Assembly: GCF_024171995.1 (NCBI RefSeq)
Contig: NZ_JAMTCT010000016.1
Coordinates: 1-64,000, forward strand
DNA: 64,000 nucleotides
Source: Promicromonospora umidemergens
Lineage (GTDB): Bacteria > Actinomycetota > Actinomycetes > Actinomycetales > Cellulomonadaceae
Reading direction: 5' to 3'
Shown piece after piece: positions 1 to 8,646 of this stretch (its first letter is position 1; every line of letters starts with the position of its first letter). Made by a program: the position numbers and the translations under genes. The notes under the pieces were generated by a model. It saw nothing but the letters and a program-made list of their open reading frames with translations, ran no database searches and was not told the DNA's origin.

Positions 1-32
1 AGCCGCAGGCTCAGGCGGCACAGGTAGAGCCT

Positions 33-119
33 GAGCCGGAGGCGCAGCGCAGGGTGCGGGCCGAGGAACGAGGCACTCGCCCGGAGCGGAGCCGGAGGCG
101 CAGCGCAGGCTGCGGGCCG
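33..119. repeat. Two-copy direct repeat
   Basis: A 31-base unit beginning GAGCCGGAGGCGCAGCGCAG occurs at 33-63 and again at 89-119 with one mismatch (G versus C). It lies just past the 3' end of the App1-type phosphatase gene. The function is unknown; it may be a local duplication or the end of a neighbouring gene that lies outside the window. Confidence 0.6.
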
Positions 120-124
120 GCACC

Positions 125-1195
125 TCAGCCGTCCAGCACACCGGGCACGGTGGCGAGGCGACGGGTGAGCTCGGCCCCGTCCCGCCCGTAGACGGTCGGA
201 ACCGGGCGTACCTCAAGGTCGGCGTCCGGCGTGCCGCCGTCCGGGATGTTCCCGGCGAGCACCTGCTGCCCGCCCGTGAGCTGCCGGATCGCCACCGCGT
301 GCACGCGGTCGGGACGGCGGTCCACGGCTTTCGCGTAGATCTGCGGGTCATGCTGGCCGTCGTCACCGATAAGCAGCCAGCGCACGTGCGGGAACCACGA
401 CATCAGGTGCTCGAGGCTCGCCTCCTTGTGCGCCGGTCCGCTGCGGAACCACCCGGTGAGGGTCGGGCCCCAGTCGGTGAGGAGCAGCGGTCCCCGCGGG
501 TAGTCGTGACGCGAAAGGAAGGCCCGCAGCGTGTTCGCGGTGTTCCAGGCGCCGGTCGACAGGTAGAAGAAGCCGTCTTCCGGATGGGCCCGCTGCAGAG
601 TCCGGTACAGCTCCGGCATGCCCGGCACCGCCCGCCGCCCGCTGGAGTGCCGCACGAACGTGTTCCACGCCGCGAGCAACGGCCGCGGCACCGCTGTCAC
701 CATCGTCGTGTCGTCCATGTCGCTGATGACGCCGAACCGGGTGTGCTCGTCGAGCACCCGGATCGAGGCCTCGGCCTCCCAGGGATCCGGCTCGTCGAGC
801 ACCGTCAGTACCGCGGACTGCCACCCGGCCGGCAGCGGAACGCCGGTGGGGAGCTCGACGTCGATGTAACCGGCGCGGTCGCTCGTCACGACGGACGTGT
901 GGCTGCCCACCCGGAGCCGCACCCGACGGTGCGGTACCGGCACGGTGAGAAAGTGGCGGAACCCTCGCCGACCGGCACGGATGGCCTCGAGGTCCGGGGC
1001 AGCCGGACGCGGCCGGGAGAGCAGGACGCGCGCCAGCACCCGCACCTGGTCCGGCGTGCCGTAACCACGGTAGGTCTCGAGCCGGGGGTGCCAGCCGGCA
1101 CGGCGGAGCAGCCACCCCGCCGCGGCGTAGAAGTGATCTTCCACAACCGCGGCGAGGTGCGGGCGCTGTGAGGGGTGCGGAGTCGGAGTAGCCAC
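125..1195 (-). CDS. App1-type phosphatase domain protein (DUF2183)
   Basis: 356 residues. The C-terminal half carries an App1/DUF2183 domain: the HAD-like motif DMDDT at about 159-163, a central STGAWNT segment near 213, and a late acidic motif GDDGQHDP near 277. App1 is a yeast phosphatidate phosphatase with a related catalytic domain; bacterial members are poorly characterised. No signal peptide or membrane segment is evident, so a cytoplasmic location is inferred. The gene starts 15 bases after the stop of a sugar ABC permease and points the same way, so it is probably the last gene of that operon. The substrate cannot be told from sequence; a phosphorylated lipid or sugar product is possible. 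Confidence 0.75.
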   Translation of the reverse strand: MATPTPHPSQRPHLAAVVEDHFYAAAGWLLRRAGWHPRLETYRGYGTPDQVRVLARVLLSRPRPAAPDLEAIRAGRRGFRHFLTVPVPHRRVRLRVGSHTSVVTSDRAGYIDVELPTGVPLPAGWQSAVLTVLDEPDPWEAEASIRVLDEHTRFGVISDMDDTTMVTAVPRPLLAAWNTFVRHSSGRRAVPGMPELYRTLQRAHPEDGFFYLSTGAWNTANTLRAFLSRHDYPRGPLLLTDWGPTLTGWFRSGPAHKEASLEHLMSWFPHVRWLLIGDDGQHDPQIYAKAVDRRPDRVHAVAIRQLTGGQQVLAGNIPDGGTPDADLEVRPVPTVYGRDGAELTRRLATVPGVLDG

Positions 1196-1210
1196 ACCCG
1201 ATTGTGGCTG

Positions 1211-2122
1211 CTACTGGCCACCCATGCCGGTAGTCGCCACGCCTTGCACGATGCGCCGCTGGAAAAGCATGAACAGGATGAGCAGCGGCAACGCCGCGAT
1301 CATGGCGGAGGCCATGTTCTGGGCGTACTGCACGCCGTAGGCGTCCTTCACCGTGGACAGACCCACCGGCAGGGTCATGAACTGCGGGTCCGTCGTGATG
1401 ATGAACGGCCACAGGAAGTTGTTCCACGCGCCGATGAACACGAAGATCGCCACGGCGACGAGGATCGACTTCGACAGCGGCAGCACGATCGTCCAGAACA
1501 GTCGCCACGACCCAGCGCCGTCGATCCGGGCGGCGTCGAGCAGCTCCTGCGGGATCGCGTCGAAGAACCGCTTGAGGATGAACACCATCACGGGCGCCAC
1601 AATCTGTGGGAGGACGATTCCCGCGAACGTATCCACGAGCCCCATGACCTGCATCTGCTTGAACAGCGGCACGATGAGGATCTGCCCGGGCATCATGATC
1701 GCCGCGAGGGTGAGCCACTGCATCACCCCCCTGCCCTTGAACAGGGTCTGGGAGAACGCGAAGGCGGCCATAGCAGAGATCAGCACGGTGAGCGCCGTGA
1801 CGAGCACGGCGACCACCAGGCTGTTCCACATCCACAGCAGCAGGTCGCTGTTGCCGAGCACCTTCTCGTAGGCCTCGAGCGTCCAGCCCATGGTGGGCAA
1901 CAACGACGCGGGGAGAGCGGCCTCGGCCTCGTGCTTGAAGCTGGTGACGGCGCCCCAGATGATGGGCACGAGCCAGAGCCCCGCGAGCACGACGAGCGCC
2001 GCGAGCGCCCCGGCCCGCGCCCAGGGCGACGGGCCGACGGTCAGCTTGGTGAGGGCCCTGTTCTCGGCCCGGTTCTGCAGCGCCTTCGTCCGGCGGACGT
2101 CGGTGAGGTCGGCGAGAGCCAT
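1211..2122 (-). CDS. Carbohydrate ABC transporter permease, MalG/UgpE type
   Basis: 303 residues with about six membrane helices and the permease EAA loop signature seen as DAARIDGAGSWRLF near residue 200, which contacts the ATPase. It pairs with the permease encoded just upstream: that gene's stop is one base away from this ATG, and the ribosome site GGAGG lies inside the end of the upstream gene, so translation is probably coupled. The operon has binding protein, MalF-like and MalG-like genes but no ATPase; such CUT1 systems in actinobacteria usually borrow a shared MsiK-type ATPase. The sugar is not known, but the neighbouring GH2 enzyme suggests a plant or microbial oligosaccharide. Confidence 0.88.
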   Translation of the reverse strand: MALADLTDVRRTKALQNRAENRALTKLTVGPSPWARAGALAALVVLAGLWLVPIIWGAVTSFKHEAEAALPASLLPTMGWTLEAYEKVLGNSDLLLWMWNSLVVAVLVTALTVLISAMAAFAFSQTLFKGRGVMQWLTLAAIMMPGQILIVPLFKQMQVMGLVDTFAGIVLPQIVAPVMVFILKRFFDAIPQELLDAARIDGAGSWRLFWTIVLPLSKSILVAVAIFVFIGAWNNFLWPFIITTDPQFMTLPVGLSTVKDAYGVQYAQNMASAMIAALPLLILFMLFQRRIVQGVATTGMGGQ

Positions 2123-2123
2123 C

Positions 2124-3092
2124 TCAGGCCTCCTTCTTCGTCGGCAGGAGCCGCACCAGCGTGAACACGAGGATCAGGGCGAAGAACACGTACGAGATCG
2201 CCGACGCGTACCCGAGCCGGTAGTTCGTGAACCCGGTGTCGTAGATGTACTCGAGGATCGGACGCGTGCTTCCGTTCGGCCCGCCCATCGTGAGCAGGTA
2301 GATCTGGTCGAAGACCTTGAGCGAGGCCAGGAGCTGCAGCACCAGGATGACGCCCGTGATCGGACGCAGCTGGGGCAGCGTGATGGAGAAGAGCCGCCGC
2401 CACCCGCCCGCGCCGTCGATCGTCGCCGCCTCGTACTGCTGGGCCGGGATGCCCTGCAACGCGGCGAGGTAGAGCAGGAAGTTGAAGCCGACGGTCCACC
2501 ACACGGTGACCCCGGCGATGGAGAACATCGCGACGTTCTCGTCGGTGAGCCAGCCGAGGGGCTGCAGCCCAAGGCCTTTGATCCAGGTGTCGAGCAGACC
2601 GATGTCCGGCTGGAACATCCAGTTGCTGAGGTGCCAGACCACGGCGCTGGTCAGCAGGTACGGCGCGAAGAACGACATGCGCCACACCCACTGTCCCGGC
2701 AGGCCCGTGTGGACGAGCACCGCCATCACGAGGGCCACCAGCACCAGGGGGATGGTGCTGAGGATCGTGAACCACACGGTGTTCCCCAGGGTCTGCCAGA
2801 CCTGGGGATCGCTGAAGGCCTCTGCGTAGTTCGCGAAGCCGATGAACTCGCTCCCGGTGCCCGTCAGGCTCTGGTTCGTGAAGCTCATCCACAGGCCGTA
2901 GAGCGTCGGCACGACCAGGAAGAGTCCGGTGGCCACGGCGAACGGCGCGACGAACAGGTAGCCGGACTTGTCCCGCGAGCGCAGAGAGTCCTCAGAGGTC
3001 TTGGTGCGCGTGCCGGGCCGGCTCGCTGAGGTCCGCCGGTCAGGTGCTGCCCTCCCGGCGAGCGGGGTGACGCTGGCGTTCGAGACAGTCAT
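2124..3092 (-). CDS. Carbohydrate ABC transporter permease, MalF/UgpA type
   Basis: 322 residues. A polar N-terminal tail of about 40 residues precedes six predicted helices; the EAA loop reads YEAATIDGAGGWRRLF near residue 220. It is the first of two membrane subunits of a CUT1 sugar importer and starts 14 bases after the binding-protein stop codon. It should form a heterodimer with the adjacent MalG-like permease. Regulation most likely comes from the LacI operators upstream of the binding-protein gene. Confidence 0.88.
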   Translation of the reverse strand: MTVSNASVTPLAGRAAPDRRTSASRPGTRTKTSEDSLRSRDKSGYLFVAPFAVATGLFLVVPTLYGLWMSFTNQSLTGTGSEFIGFANYAEAFSDPQVWQTLGNTVWFTILSTIPLVLVALVMAVLVHTGLPGQWVWRMSFFAPYLLTSAVVWHLSNWMFQPDIGLLDTWIKGLGLQPLGWLTDENVAMFSIAGVTVWWTVGFNFLLYLAALQGIPAQQYEAATIDGAGGWRRLFSITLPQLRPITGVILVLQLLASLKVFDQIYLLTMGGPNGSTRPILEYIYDTGFTNYRLGYASAISYVFFALILVFTLVRLLPTKKEA

Positions 3093-3106
3093 CGTCGTCC
3101 TCTCGA

Positions 3107-4510
3107 TCAGGCGGGGTCGGGCAGAGCGAGGAACCTGTCCATCTCGCTCAGCATCCGGGTCACGGCAGTACGCGGCGGCGCCTCGCCTGCCAGGGTGTCC
3201 GTCATCGCGTCGGCCATGCGGACCTGGAAGTCGCTGCCGCCGCCCGTGAACCAGGCGTCAGGATCGAAGACGGCGACCTCGGCGGCGGCGGCGTAGTCGC
3301 GCTGCGGGGTGAGCTCCTGGTACGCGGGCTCCTCGACGATGGGCTGGTAGGCCGGGATGTGCCCGGCCGAGGCCCAGGTCAGCCCCTCCTTGAGGAGCCC
3401 GGCAAGGACCTGGTACGTCGCCTCGCGGGCGGCGGGGTCTGCTTGCTCCTGTCGGGGCAGCACGAACGCGTGCGAGTCGGCATAGTTCGCCGGGGTGTCG
3501 AAGATCGCGGGGAACGGCGTGGCCCCGACGTCGGGCAGCGCTTCGCGGAACATCGGCAGGTCCCACTCACCGGCGAACATCATGCCCGTGCGTTCCGCCA
3601 TGAAGCGGGCGGACGCGGCGTTGCCGTCCTGGTTCTTCGCGGCGACCGTGCCGTCCACCATGGCCTGCAGGAACTCGAAGACCTCGGCGGCGGCCTCCTC
3701 GTCGAGCGCCGCCGGGCGGCCCGGCGTGAGCTCGTAGCCGCCGCCGTTCTGGGAGTAGAGGCCCCAGAACATGCGCCAGCACCCGGCCGGGTCGCGCTGA
3801 TAGCCCCAGCCGACGCCGGTCTCTCCCGTGACCTCGGCCAGCGTACGACCGGCCGCGAGGAAGTTGTCCGCGCCCGCGAGGGCGTCCAGGTCGAGCTTGC
3901 CGTCCGCCGTCGCGAGGCCGGCCTCCTGGACGATCGTCGGGTTGTTGAACACGATGTACGGGTGGGTGTCCAGCGGCAGGGCATAGAGCTGTCCGTCGAA
4001 CTGGGCCTTCTCCCACACCGCGGGTGCGAAGTGCTCCTGACCCACTCCGAGCTCGGCGAGCTTGTCGAGGTCGAACGGTTCGAGGAGCCCGCCGGGCGCA
4101 TAGCCGGCGAGCCGGGACATATGCATCACTGCCGCCTCGGGCGGCTTCCCGCCCGACGACGCCATCGCCAGCTTCGTGTAGTACGGCGGCCCCCAGGCGA
4201 GAGTCGTCGACTCGACGGCGATGTCCGGGTTGGCCGAGGCGACCACGCCCACCATCTCCTGCATGAGCGCACCGTCGCCGCCCGAGAAGAGGTCCCAGAT
4301 CATGACCCCCGTCCGGCCGGATCCGGCGGCGTCCGGCGTGGCGCAGCCGGCGAGCGTCCCGCCCAGCGCGACACCGCCGGCGCCCACCAGGGCAGCCCTG
4401 AGCAGGTCACGGCGGCTCAGGCCTCCGGAACTCTCTGCACGACTGCGGGTTCTCGACGCGATCACGGGACTACCTTGCCCCGGGACGCCACGTCCTCGTA
4501 GCACGGTCAT
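3107..4510 (-). CDS. Sugar-binding lipoprotein of ABC transporter (Tat lipoprotein)
   Basis: 467 residues from the preferred start. A twin-arginine stretch (SRRDLLRAALVG) is followed by a lipobox LAGC, so the protein is probably exported by Tat and anchored as a lipoprotein. The rest matches family 1 extracellular solute-binding proteins. The open frame extends up to 4555, but that extension would cover the operators. A GGAGG at 4517-4521 supports ATG at 4510 (six-base spacing) or 4513. It is the first gene of the operon and divergent from lacI. The ligand is not known; a sugar used by the nearby GH2 enzyme is inferred. Confidence 0.85.
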   Translation of the reverse strand: MTVLRGRGVPGQGSPVIASRTRSRAESSGGLSRRDLLRAALVGAGGVALGGTLAGCATPDAAGSGRTGVMIWDLFSGGDGALMQEMVGVVASANPDIAVESTTLAWGPPYYTKLAMASSGGKPPEAAVMHMSRLAGYAPGGLLEPFDLDKLAELGVGQEHFAPAVWEKAQFDGQLYALPLDTHPYIVFNNPTIVQEAGLATADGKLDLDALAGADNFLAAGRTLAEVTGETGVGWGYQRDPAGCWRMFWGLYSQNGGGYELTPGRPAALDEEAAAEVFEFLQAMVDGTVAAKNQDGNAASARFMAERTGMMFAGEWDLPMFREALPDVGATPFPAIFDTPANYADSHAFVLPRQEQADPAAREATYQVLAGLLKEGLTWASAGHIPAYQPIVEEPAYQELTPQRDYAAAAEVAVFDPDAWFTGGGSDFQVRMADAMTDTLAGEAPPRTAVTRMLSEMDRFLALPDPA

Positions 4511-4527
4511 CATCGACCTCCAATGGT

Positions 4528-4550
4528 GCAACGTTGCGCTCCAACGTTGG
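4528..4550. promoter_or_regulatory. Paired LacI-type operators
   Basis: Two ten-base palindromes, GCAACGTTGC (4528-4537) and CCAACGTTGG (4541-4550), sit 13 bases centre to centre between the divergent transporter and lacI genes. A third CAACGTTG lies before the GH2 gene. AACGTT-centred palindromes are typical for LacI-family repressors, so the adjacent regulator is the likely ligand. Confidence 0.75.
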
Positions 4551-4611
4551 ATCACGATGGACTAGGCCGGGCGTCCCGTCAAGGGGCAATGGTGCGGAAG
4601 GAAGTGAAGGG

Positions 4612-5649
4612 TTGTCGGAACAAGTGGGCCGTCGAGTCGGTATCAAGGAGGTCGCTGCGGCGGCAGGGGTCTCCTGGAAGACCGTCTCCAACGTTGTCAA
4701 CGAGACCGGCCGAGTCGGTGACGTCACCAGGGCGCGGGTGGAGGCGGTGATCGCCGAGCTGGGCTACCGGCCCAACCTCGCCGGGCGGCAGCTGCGGCGA
4801 GGCCGCACCAACACGCTCGCGCTCGCCGTGCCGTGGGTGCAGTCACCGTACTTCTCGGTGCTCGCCCACCAGATGATCGACGTCGGCAACTCACGCGGCT
4901 ACCGGGTGCTCATCGAGGAGACCCGGTCCACGCGCGAGACCGAGCTCGAGGTCGCGCGGGGCTTCGACGTACAGTCGATCGACGGGATCATCTTCTCGCC
5001 GCTGGAGCTCTTCCCGGCCGAGATCGACGAGGTGCGCGGCAGCGTGCCCCTGGTCCTGCTCGGTGAGCGCGCCGATCAGGACCCGGCGCGCGAACGCCGC
5101 ACCGACCACGTGAGCATCGACAACGTCCGCGCGGCGGCGCAGGTCACGGAGCACCTGCTGGTGTCAGGGCGGCGCAGGCTCGCGTTCCTCGGCGACGAGC
5201 CGCGGGGCGTGGCCCGCACGGGCGCCCCGCGCGTCCAGGGGTTCCGCGAGGCGCACGCGGCGGCCGGGATCGAGGTCGACGAGCGCTGGGTGCTCGGTGC
5301 GGCGGAGTTCTCGCGCAGCTCCGGTGCGGCGTCGGTCGAGGCCGTGCTGCCGCGCATCGGCCAGATCGACGGGCTCGTGTGCGCCAACGACGAGCTCGCG
5401 CTGGGGGCGCTGTACGCGCTGCGCCGCAACGGGGTGCGCGTCCCCGAGGACCTCGCCGTGACGGGTTGGGACAACACGGAGGACGGTCGCTTCTCGAACC
5501 CGTCGCTCACCACTGTCGCACCCGACCTTCGAGCGATCGCGGAGACGGCGGTGGACCGGGTCCTCGCCCAGCTCGAGGACTCGTCGATCGAGCCGGTCGA
5601 CGCCGTCATGCCCCACCGCCTGCTGGTCCGGGAGAGCACCCGGGCCTGA
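4612..5649 (+). CDS. LacI-family transcriptional regulator
   Basis: 345 residues from a TTG start. The N-terminal helix-turn-helix is clear (IKEVAAAAGVSWKTVSNVVN, with the usual GYRPN hinge start), followed by a periplasmic-binding-like sensor domain containing CANDELALGAL and VTGWDN. The frame is open back to 4534, but that extension covers an operator and lacks LacI similarity; GGAAGGAAG at 4596-4604 supports TTG at 4612, while GTG at 4624 is an alternative. It lies between the transporter and the GH2 gene and most likely represses both through CAACGTTG sites, including its own promoter. The effector is probably a sugar released by or imported for the GH2 enzyme. Confidence 0.88.
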   Translation: MSEQVGRRVGIKEVAAAAGVSWKTVSNVVNETGRVGDVTRARVEAVIAELGYRPNLAGRQLRRGRTNTLALAVPWVQSPYFSVLAHQMIDVGNSRGYRVLIEETRSTRETELEVARGFDVQSIDGIIFSPLELFPAEIDEVRGSVPLVLLGERADQDPARERRTDHVSIDNVRAAAQVTEHLLVSGRRRLAFLGDEPRGVARTGAPRVQGFREAHAAAGIEVDERWVLGAAEFSRSSGAASVEAVLPRIGQIDGLVCANDELALGALYALRRNGVRVPEDLAVTGWDNTEDGRFSNPSLTTVAPDLRAIAETAVDRVLAQLEDSSIEPVDAVMPHRLLVRESTRA

Positions 5650-5707
5650 GCCCCGGAGCGTCATCCAGTGCCCCACCGGCGGGGCACCGAGGCGTCTCCA
5701 GGTGATA

Positions 5708-5715
5708 CAACGTTG
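5708..5715. promoter_or_regulatory. Single LacI-type operator before GH2 gene
   Basis: CAACGTTG in the context ACAACGTTGCA, 62 bases before the preferred GH2 start. It shares its core with the paired operators at 4528-4550, which ties the glycosidase to the same LacI regulon. Confidence 0.65.
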
Positions 5716-5777
5716 CATTCCCATTGGAAGACGTGTTGAATCGCCGCGCACATGTCGTAGACGCAACGGAGCAGCTG

Positions 5778-7661
5778 ATGACCTTCCTCGACCGCTTCTC
5801 GCCCGCGGGCGCACAGGCGGCTACCGCCGTGCCGCGCCCCGAGTACCCCCGCCCGCAGATGGCCAGGGACCGCTGGCTCAACCTCAACGGCACCTGGCAG
5901 TTCGAGATCGACTCCGGCGACTCCGGGCTCGAGCGCGGACTGGTCCGGCGGCCGCTCCAGAGCGAGATAGTCGTGCCGTTCGCGCCCGAGTCGGAGCTCT
6001 CCGGCATCGCGAACACCGACTTCCTCGAGGCCGTCTGGTACCGCCGCGAGGTCACCGTTCCCGCGGAGTGGTCCGCCGTCGGCGACGACCCGCACATCCT
6101 GCTGCACTTCGGTGCCGTCGACCACGACACCACGGTCTGGGTGAACGGCACCGAGGTCGTGCGGCACCGCGGGGGGTTCACGCCCTTCACGGCTGACCTG
6201 CACGGGATCGCGGGCCCCGGCGACACGGCCACCGTCGTCGTGCGGGCAAGGGACACCCGGCACGGACCGCAGGCCCGTGGCAAGCAGAGCAACCGCTACG
6301 CGAACTTCGAGTGCAACTACACCCGCACGACGGGCATCTGGCAGACCGTGTGGCTGGAGCCGGTGCCCGCGGCGCACCTGCGCCGCCCGCGGATCACGCC
6401 GGACCTCGCCAGCTCGGCGTTCGACGTCGTGGTGCCGCTGTCCGCGAACCGGCGCGGCCACACGGTGACGGTCACCGTGACCGACGACGAAGGTGCGGTC
6501 GGGACCGCCACCGCGCGCGCCGACCTGGACCTGGCGCCGGCGCTGCGCGTCGTCGTCCCCGCGGAGCGCCTGCGCACCTGGGGCCCTGGGGATCCGCACC
6601 TGTACGGCGTGGACATCGAGCTGCACGACGCCGACGGCACCGTCGTCGACTCCGTGCGCTCGTACGCGGGCCTGCGCTCCGTGTCCATCGACGGGCAGGT
6701 CGTGCGGATCAACGGCGAGGCCGTGTTCCAGCGGCTCGTCCTGGACCAGGGCTACTGGCCCGAGTCGCTCATGACCGCGCCGTCGGACGCCGCGCTCGCG
6801 CGGGACATCGAGCTCGGCCTCGCCGCCGGCTTCAACGGTGCCCGGCTGCACCAGAAGGTCTTCGAGGAGCGCTACCTGTTCCACGCGGACCGGCTCGGCT
6901 ATCTCGTGTGGGGCGAGTTCGGCGACTGGGGCGTCAGCGGCTACGGCACGCCTGCCGACGGCCAGCGGCCGACGACGTCGTTCGTCGCCGAGTGGATGGA
7001 GGCGCTGCAGCGCGACCACTCGCACCCGTCGATCATCGGGTGGTGCCCGCTCAACGAGACGCACCAGGACCTGCACGACCGCATCACACAGCTGGACGAC
7101 GTCACCCGCGGCATGTGGCTCGCCACCAAGGTGGCCGACCCTTCACGGCCGGTGCTGGACGCCAGCGGCTACTCGCACCGGGTACTCGAGACGGACATCT
7201 GGGACTCGCACCTGTACGAGCAGGAGCCGACGGAGTTCGCGAAGCAGGTCGGCGGCCTCGCCGAGGGGCGGCCGTACGAGAACGCGCGCGACAACGGCAC
7301 CAAGCTGTCGGTGCCGTACCGGGGCCAGCCGTACTTCGTCAGCGAGTACGGCGGCATCTGGTGGAACCCGGAGGCCGCAGCCACCGCCTCCGGCAGCTCG
7401 CCGGACTCCTGGGGCTACGGCCAGCGCGTCGCGGACGAGGAGGAGTTCCACGCCCGGTTCCGCGGACTGACCGACGCACTGCTCAGCGACCCGCGCATGT
7501 TCGGCTACTGCTACACGCAGCTCACCGACGTGTTCCAGGAGGAGAACGGCGTCTACCGCTTCGACCGCAGCGAGAAGCTCGACGTCGCACGCGTCCGGGA
7601 GGTCCAGGTCCAGGTCGCAGCCATCGAGGTGGCCGACGGCGACAAGGGTGCGGAGGGCTAG
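5778..7661 (+). CDS. Glycoside hydrolase family 2 (beta-galactosidase/glucuronidase-like)
   Basis: 627 residues from ATG 5778, which has GGAG six bases upstream; an upstream TTG at 5724 is less likely. Domains in order: GH2 sugar-binding jelly roll (LNLNGTWQF near the N-terminus), Ig-like domain, then a TIM barrel. The acid/base glutamate is E427 in CPLNETHQ and the nucleophile is probably E523 in FVSEYGG. There is no signal peptide, so it should act inside the cell on sugars brought in by the neighbouring importer. The length is typical for compact GH2 enzymes rather than LacZ. The exact substrate (galactoside, glucuronide, mannoside) cannot be settled from sequence. Confidence 0.85.
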   Translation: MTFLDRFSPAGAQAATAVPRPEYPRPQMARDRWLNLNGTWQFEIDSGDSGLERGLVRRPLQSEIVVPFAPESELSGIANTDFLEAVWYRREVTVPAEWSAVGDDPHILLHFGAVDHDTTVWVNGTEVVRHRGGFTPFTADLHGIAGPGDTATVVVRARDTRHGPQARGKQSNRYANFECNYTRTTGIWQTVWLEPVPAAHLRRPRITPDLASSAFDVVVPLSANRRGHTVTVTVTDDEGAVGTATARADLDLAPALRVVVPAERLRTWGPGDPHLYGVDIELHDADGTVVDSVRSYAGLRSVSIDGQVVRINGEAVFQRLVLDQGYWPESLMTAPSDAALARDIELGLAAGFNGARLHQKVFEERYLFHADRLGYLVWGEFGDWGVSGYGTPADGQRPTTSFVAEWMEALQRDHSHPSIIGWCPLNETHQDLHDRITQLDDVTRGMWLATKVADPSRPVLDASGYSHRVLETDIWDSHLYEQEPTEFAKQVGGLAEGRPYENARDNGTKLSVPYRGQPYFVSEYGGIWWNPEAAATASGSSPDSWGYGQRVADEEEFHARFRGLTDALLSDPRMFGYCYTQLTDVFQEENGVYRFDRSEKLDVARVREVQVQVAAIEVADGDKGAEG

Positions 7662-7745
7662 TGCTCTTGATCGGAGGATGAGGTTTTGTGGGTCTCTTTA
7701 GTCTTTTTCACCACATATCGCCCCGTCCACAGGATCCCTTGAGGG

Positions 7746-8405
7746 GTGCACAATAGGCCGGTGACGTACCGGTTCCTCAAGCTCATCCTCTCGATCCTCG
7801 TGCTCGTGCTTCTGCGCCCGCGCGTCACTGGCCTGCAGAACATCCCGAAGCGCGGCGCCGTGATCCTGGCGAGCAACCACCTGTCGTTCATCGACTCGCT
7901 GCTCATCCCGATCATGGCGCCGCGCCACGTCGCGTTCCTGGCCAAGGCGGAGTACTGGACGGGCAAGGGCATCAAGGGGCGACTCTCCCGCTGGTTCTTC
8001 ACCAAGATGGGCGACATCCCGGTACAGCGGGACGACCCGCGTGCGGGCCAGCGCTCCCTCGAGGACGCCCTGGCAGTGCTGCAGCGCGGCGGCGCGTTCG
8101 GTATCTACCCCGAGGGCACCCGCTCGCGCGACGGCAAGCTCCACAAGGGCCACACCGGCGTCGCCTGGCTGGCGCTGACCGGCAAGGCCCCGGTAGTCCC
8201 CGTGGCGCTGCTCGGGACGGACAAGGTGAAGCCCATCGGCAAGATGCCGCGGTTCGCCCGGGTCGAGCTGCACTTCGGCGTGCCGATCGACCCGTCACGC
8301 CAGATCGCGGCAGGCACCAAGCCTGCCCAGGCACGGCGTGAGCTGACCGAGCAGGTGATGCAGTCCATCCAGGCGATGAGCGGCCAGGAGCGCGCCGACA
8401 GCTGA
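7746..8405 (+). CDS. 1-acyl-sn-glycerol-3-phosphate acyltransferase (PlsC family)
   Basis: 219 residues. The acyltransferase motif NHLSFID (H45 and D50) and the phosphate-binding motif YPEGTRSR (121-128) are both present, with a hydrophobic N-terminal anchor. These enzymes add the second acyl chain in phosphatidic acid synthesis at the membrane. The start is GTG 7746; GTG 7761 is an alternative giving a protein five residues shorter. It lies 84 bases after the GH2 gene and is probably separate from the sugar regulon. Confidence 0.85.
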   Translation: MHNRPVTYRFLKLILSILVLVLLRPRVTGLQNIPKRGAVILASNHLSFIDSLLIPIMAPRHVAFLAKAEYWTGKGIKGRLSRWFFTKMGDIPVQRDDPRAGQRSLEDALAVLQRGGAFGIYPEGTRSRDGKLHKGHTGVAWLALTGKAPVVPVALLGTDKVKPIGKMPRFARVELHFGVPIDPSRQIAAGTKPAQARRELTEQVMQSIQAMSGQERADS

Positions 8406-8423
8406 CCCTGTGCCGGCGTGGCC

Positions 8424-8541
8424 GACTGCAGACTTCGTCGCAGACGCGGCCGACGAGTGCAGAGTTGGTTGCGGCTGAAGGGCCCTCAACCGCGACTAGC
8501 TCTGCACTCGGGGATCGGCGCCGCGACTAAGTCTGCACTCG
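8424..8541. repeat. Nested palindromic REP-like element
   Basis: Between the plsC-like gene and metF. Inner arms GAGTGCAGAG (8455-8464) and CTCTGCACTC (8500-8509) flank the eight-base palindrome AGGGCCCT (8479-8486). Outer arms are GACTGCAGACTTCGTCGC (from 8424) and a near-complement ending GTCTGCACTC at 8540. The right half also holds two near-identical direct copies (8490-8510, 8520-8541). It could fold as a long hairpin and act as a terminator for the converging genes. Confidence 0.7.
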
Positions 8542-8646
8542 CGGGCCACGCCCAGGTTCACCGCAGCAGTCCGCACCAACCTGTACGACACCCGGCTGTC
8601 GGAGGTCAGGCAGCCGACCAGCCGGTCACGCAGAACGACCATCCGG

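Noticed and set aside
363-1835. Arg/Pro-rich frame across App1 and permease genes
   Set aside because: GC-rich frame shadow without domains; both real genes have clear motifs.
4688-4697. CCAACGTTGT inside lacI as an operator
   Set aside because: It encodes the conserved Asn-Val of the helix-turn-helix, so codon constraint explains it.
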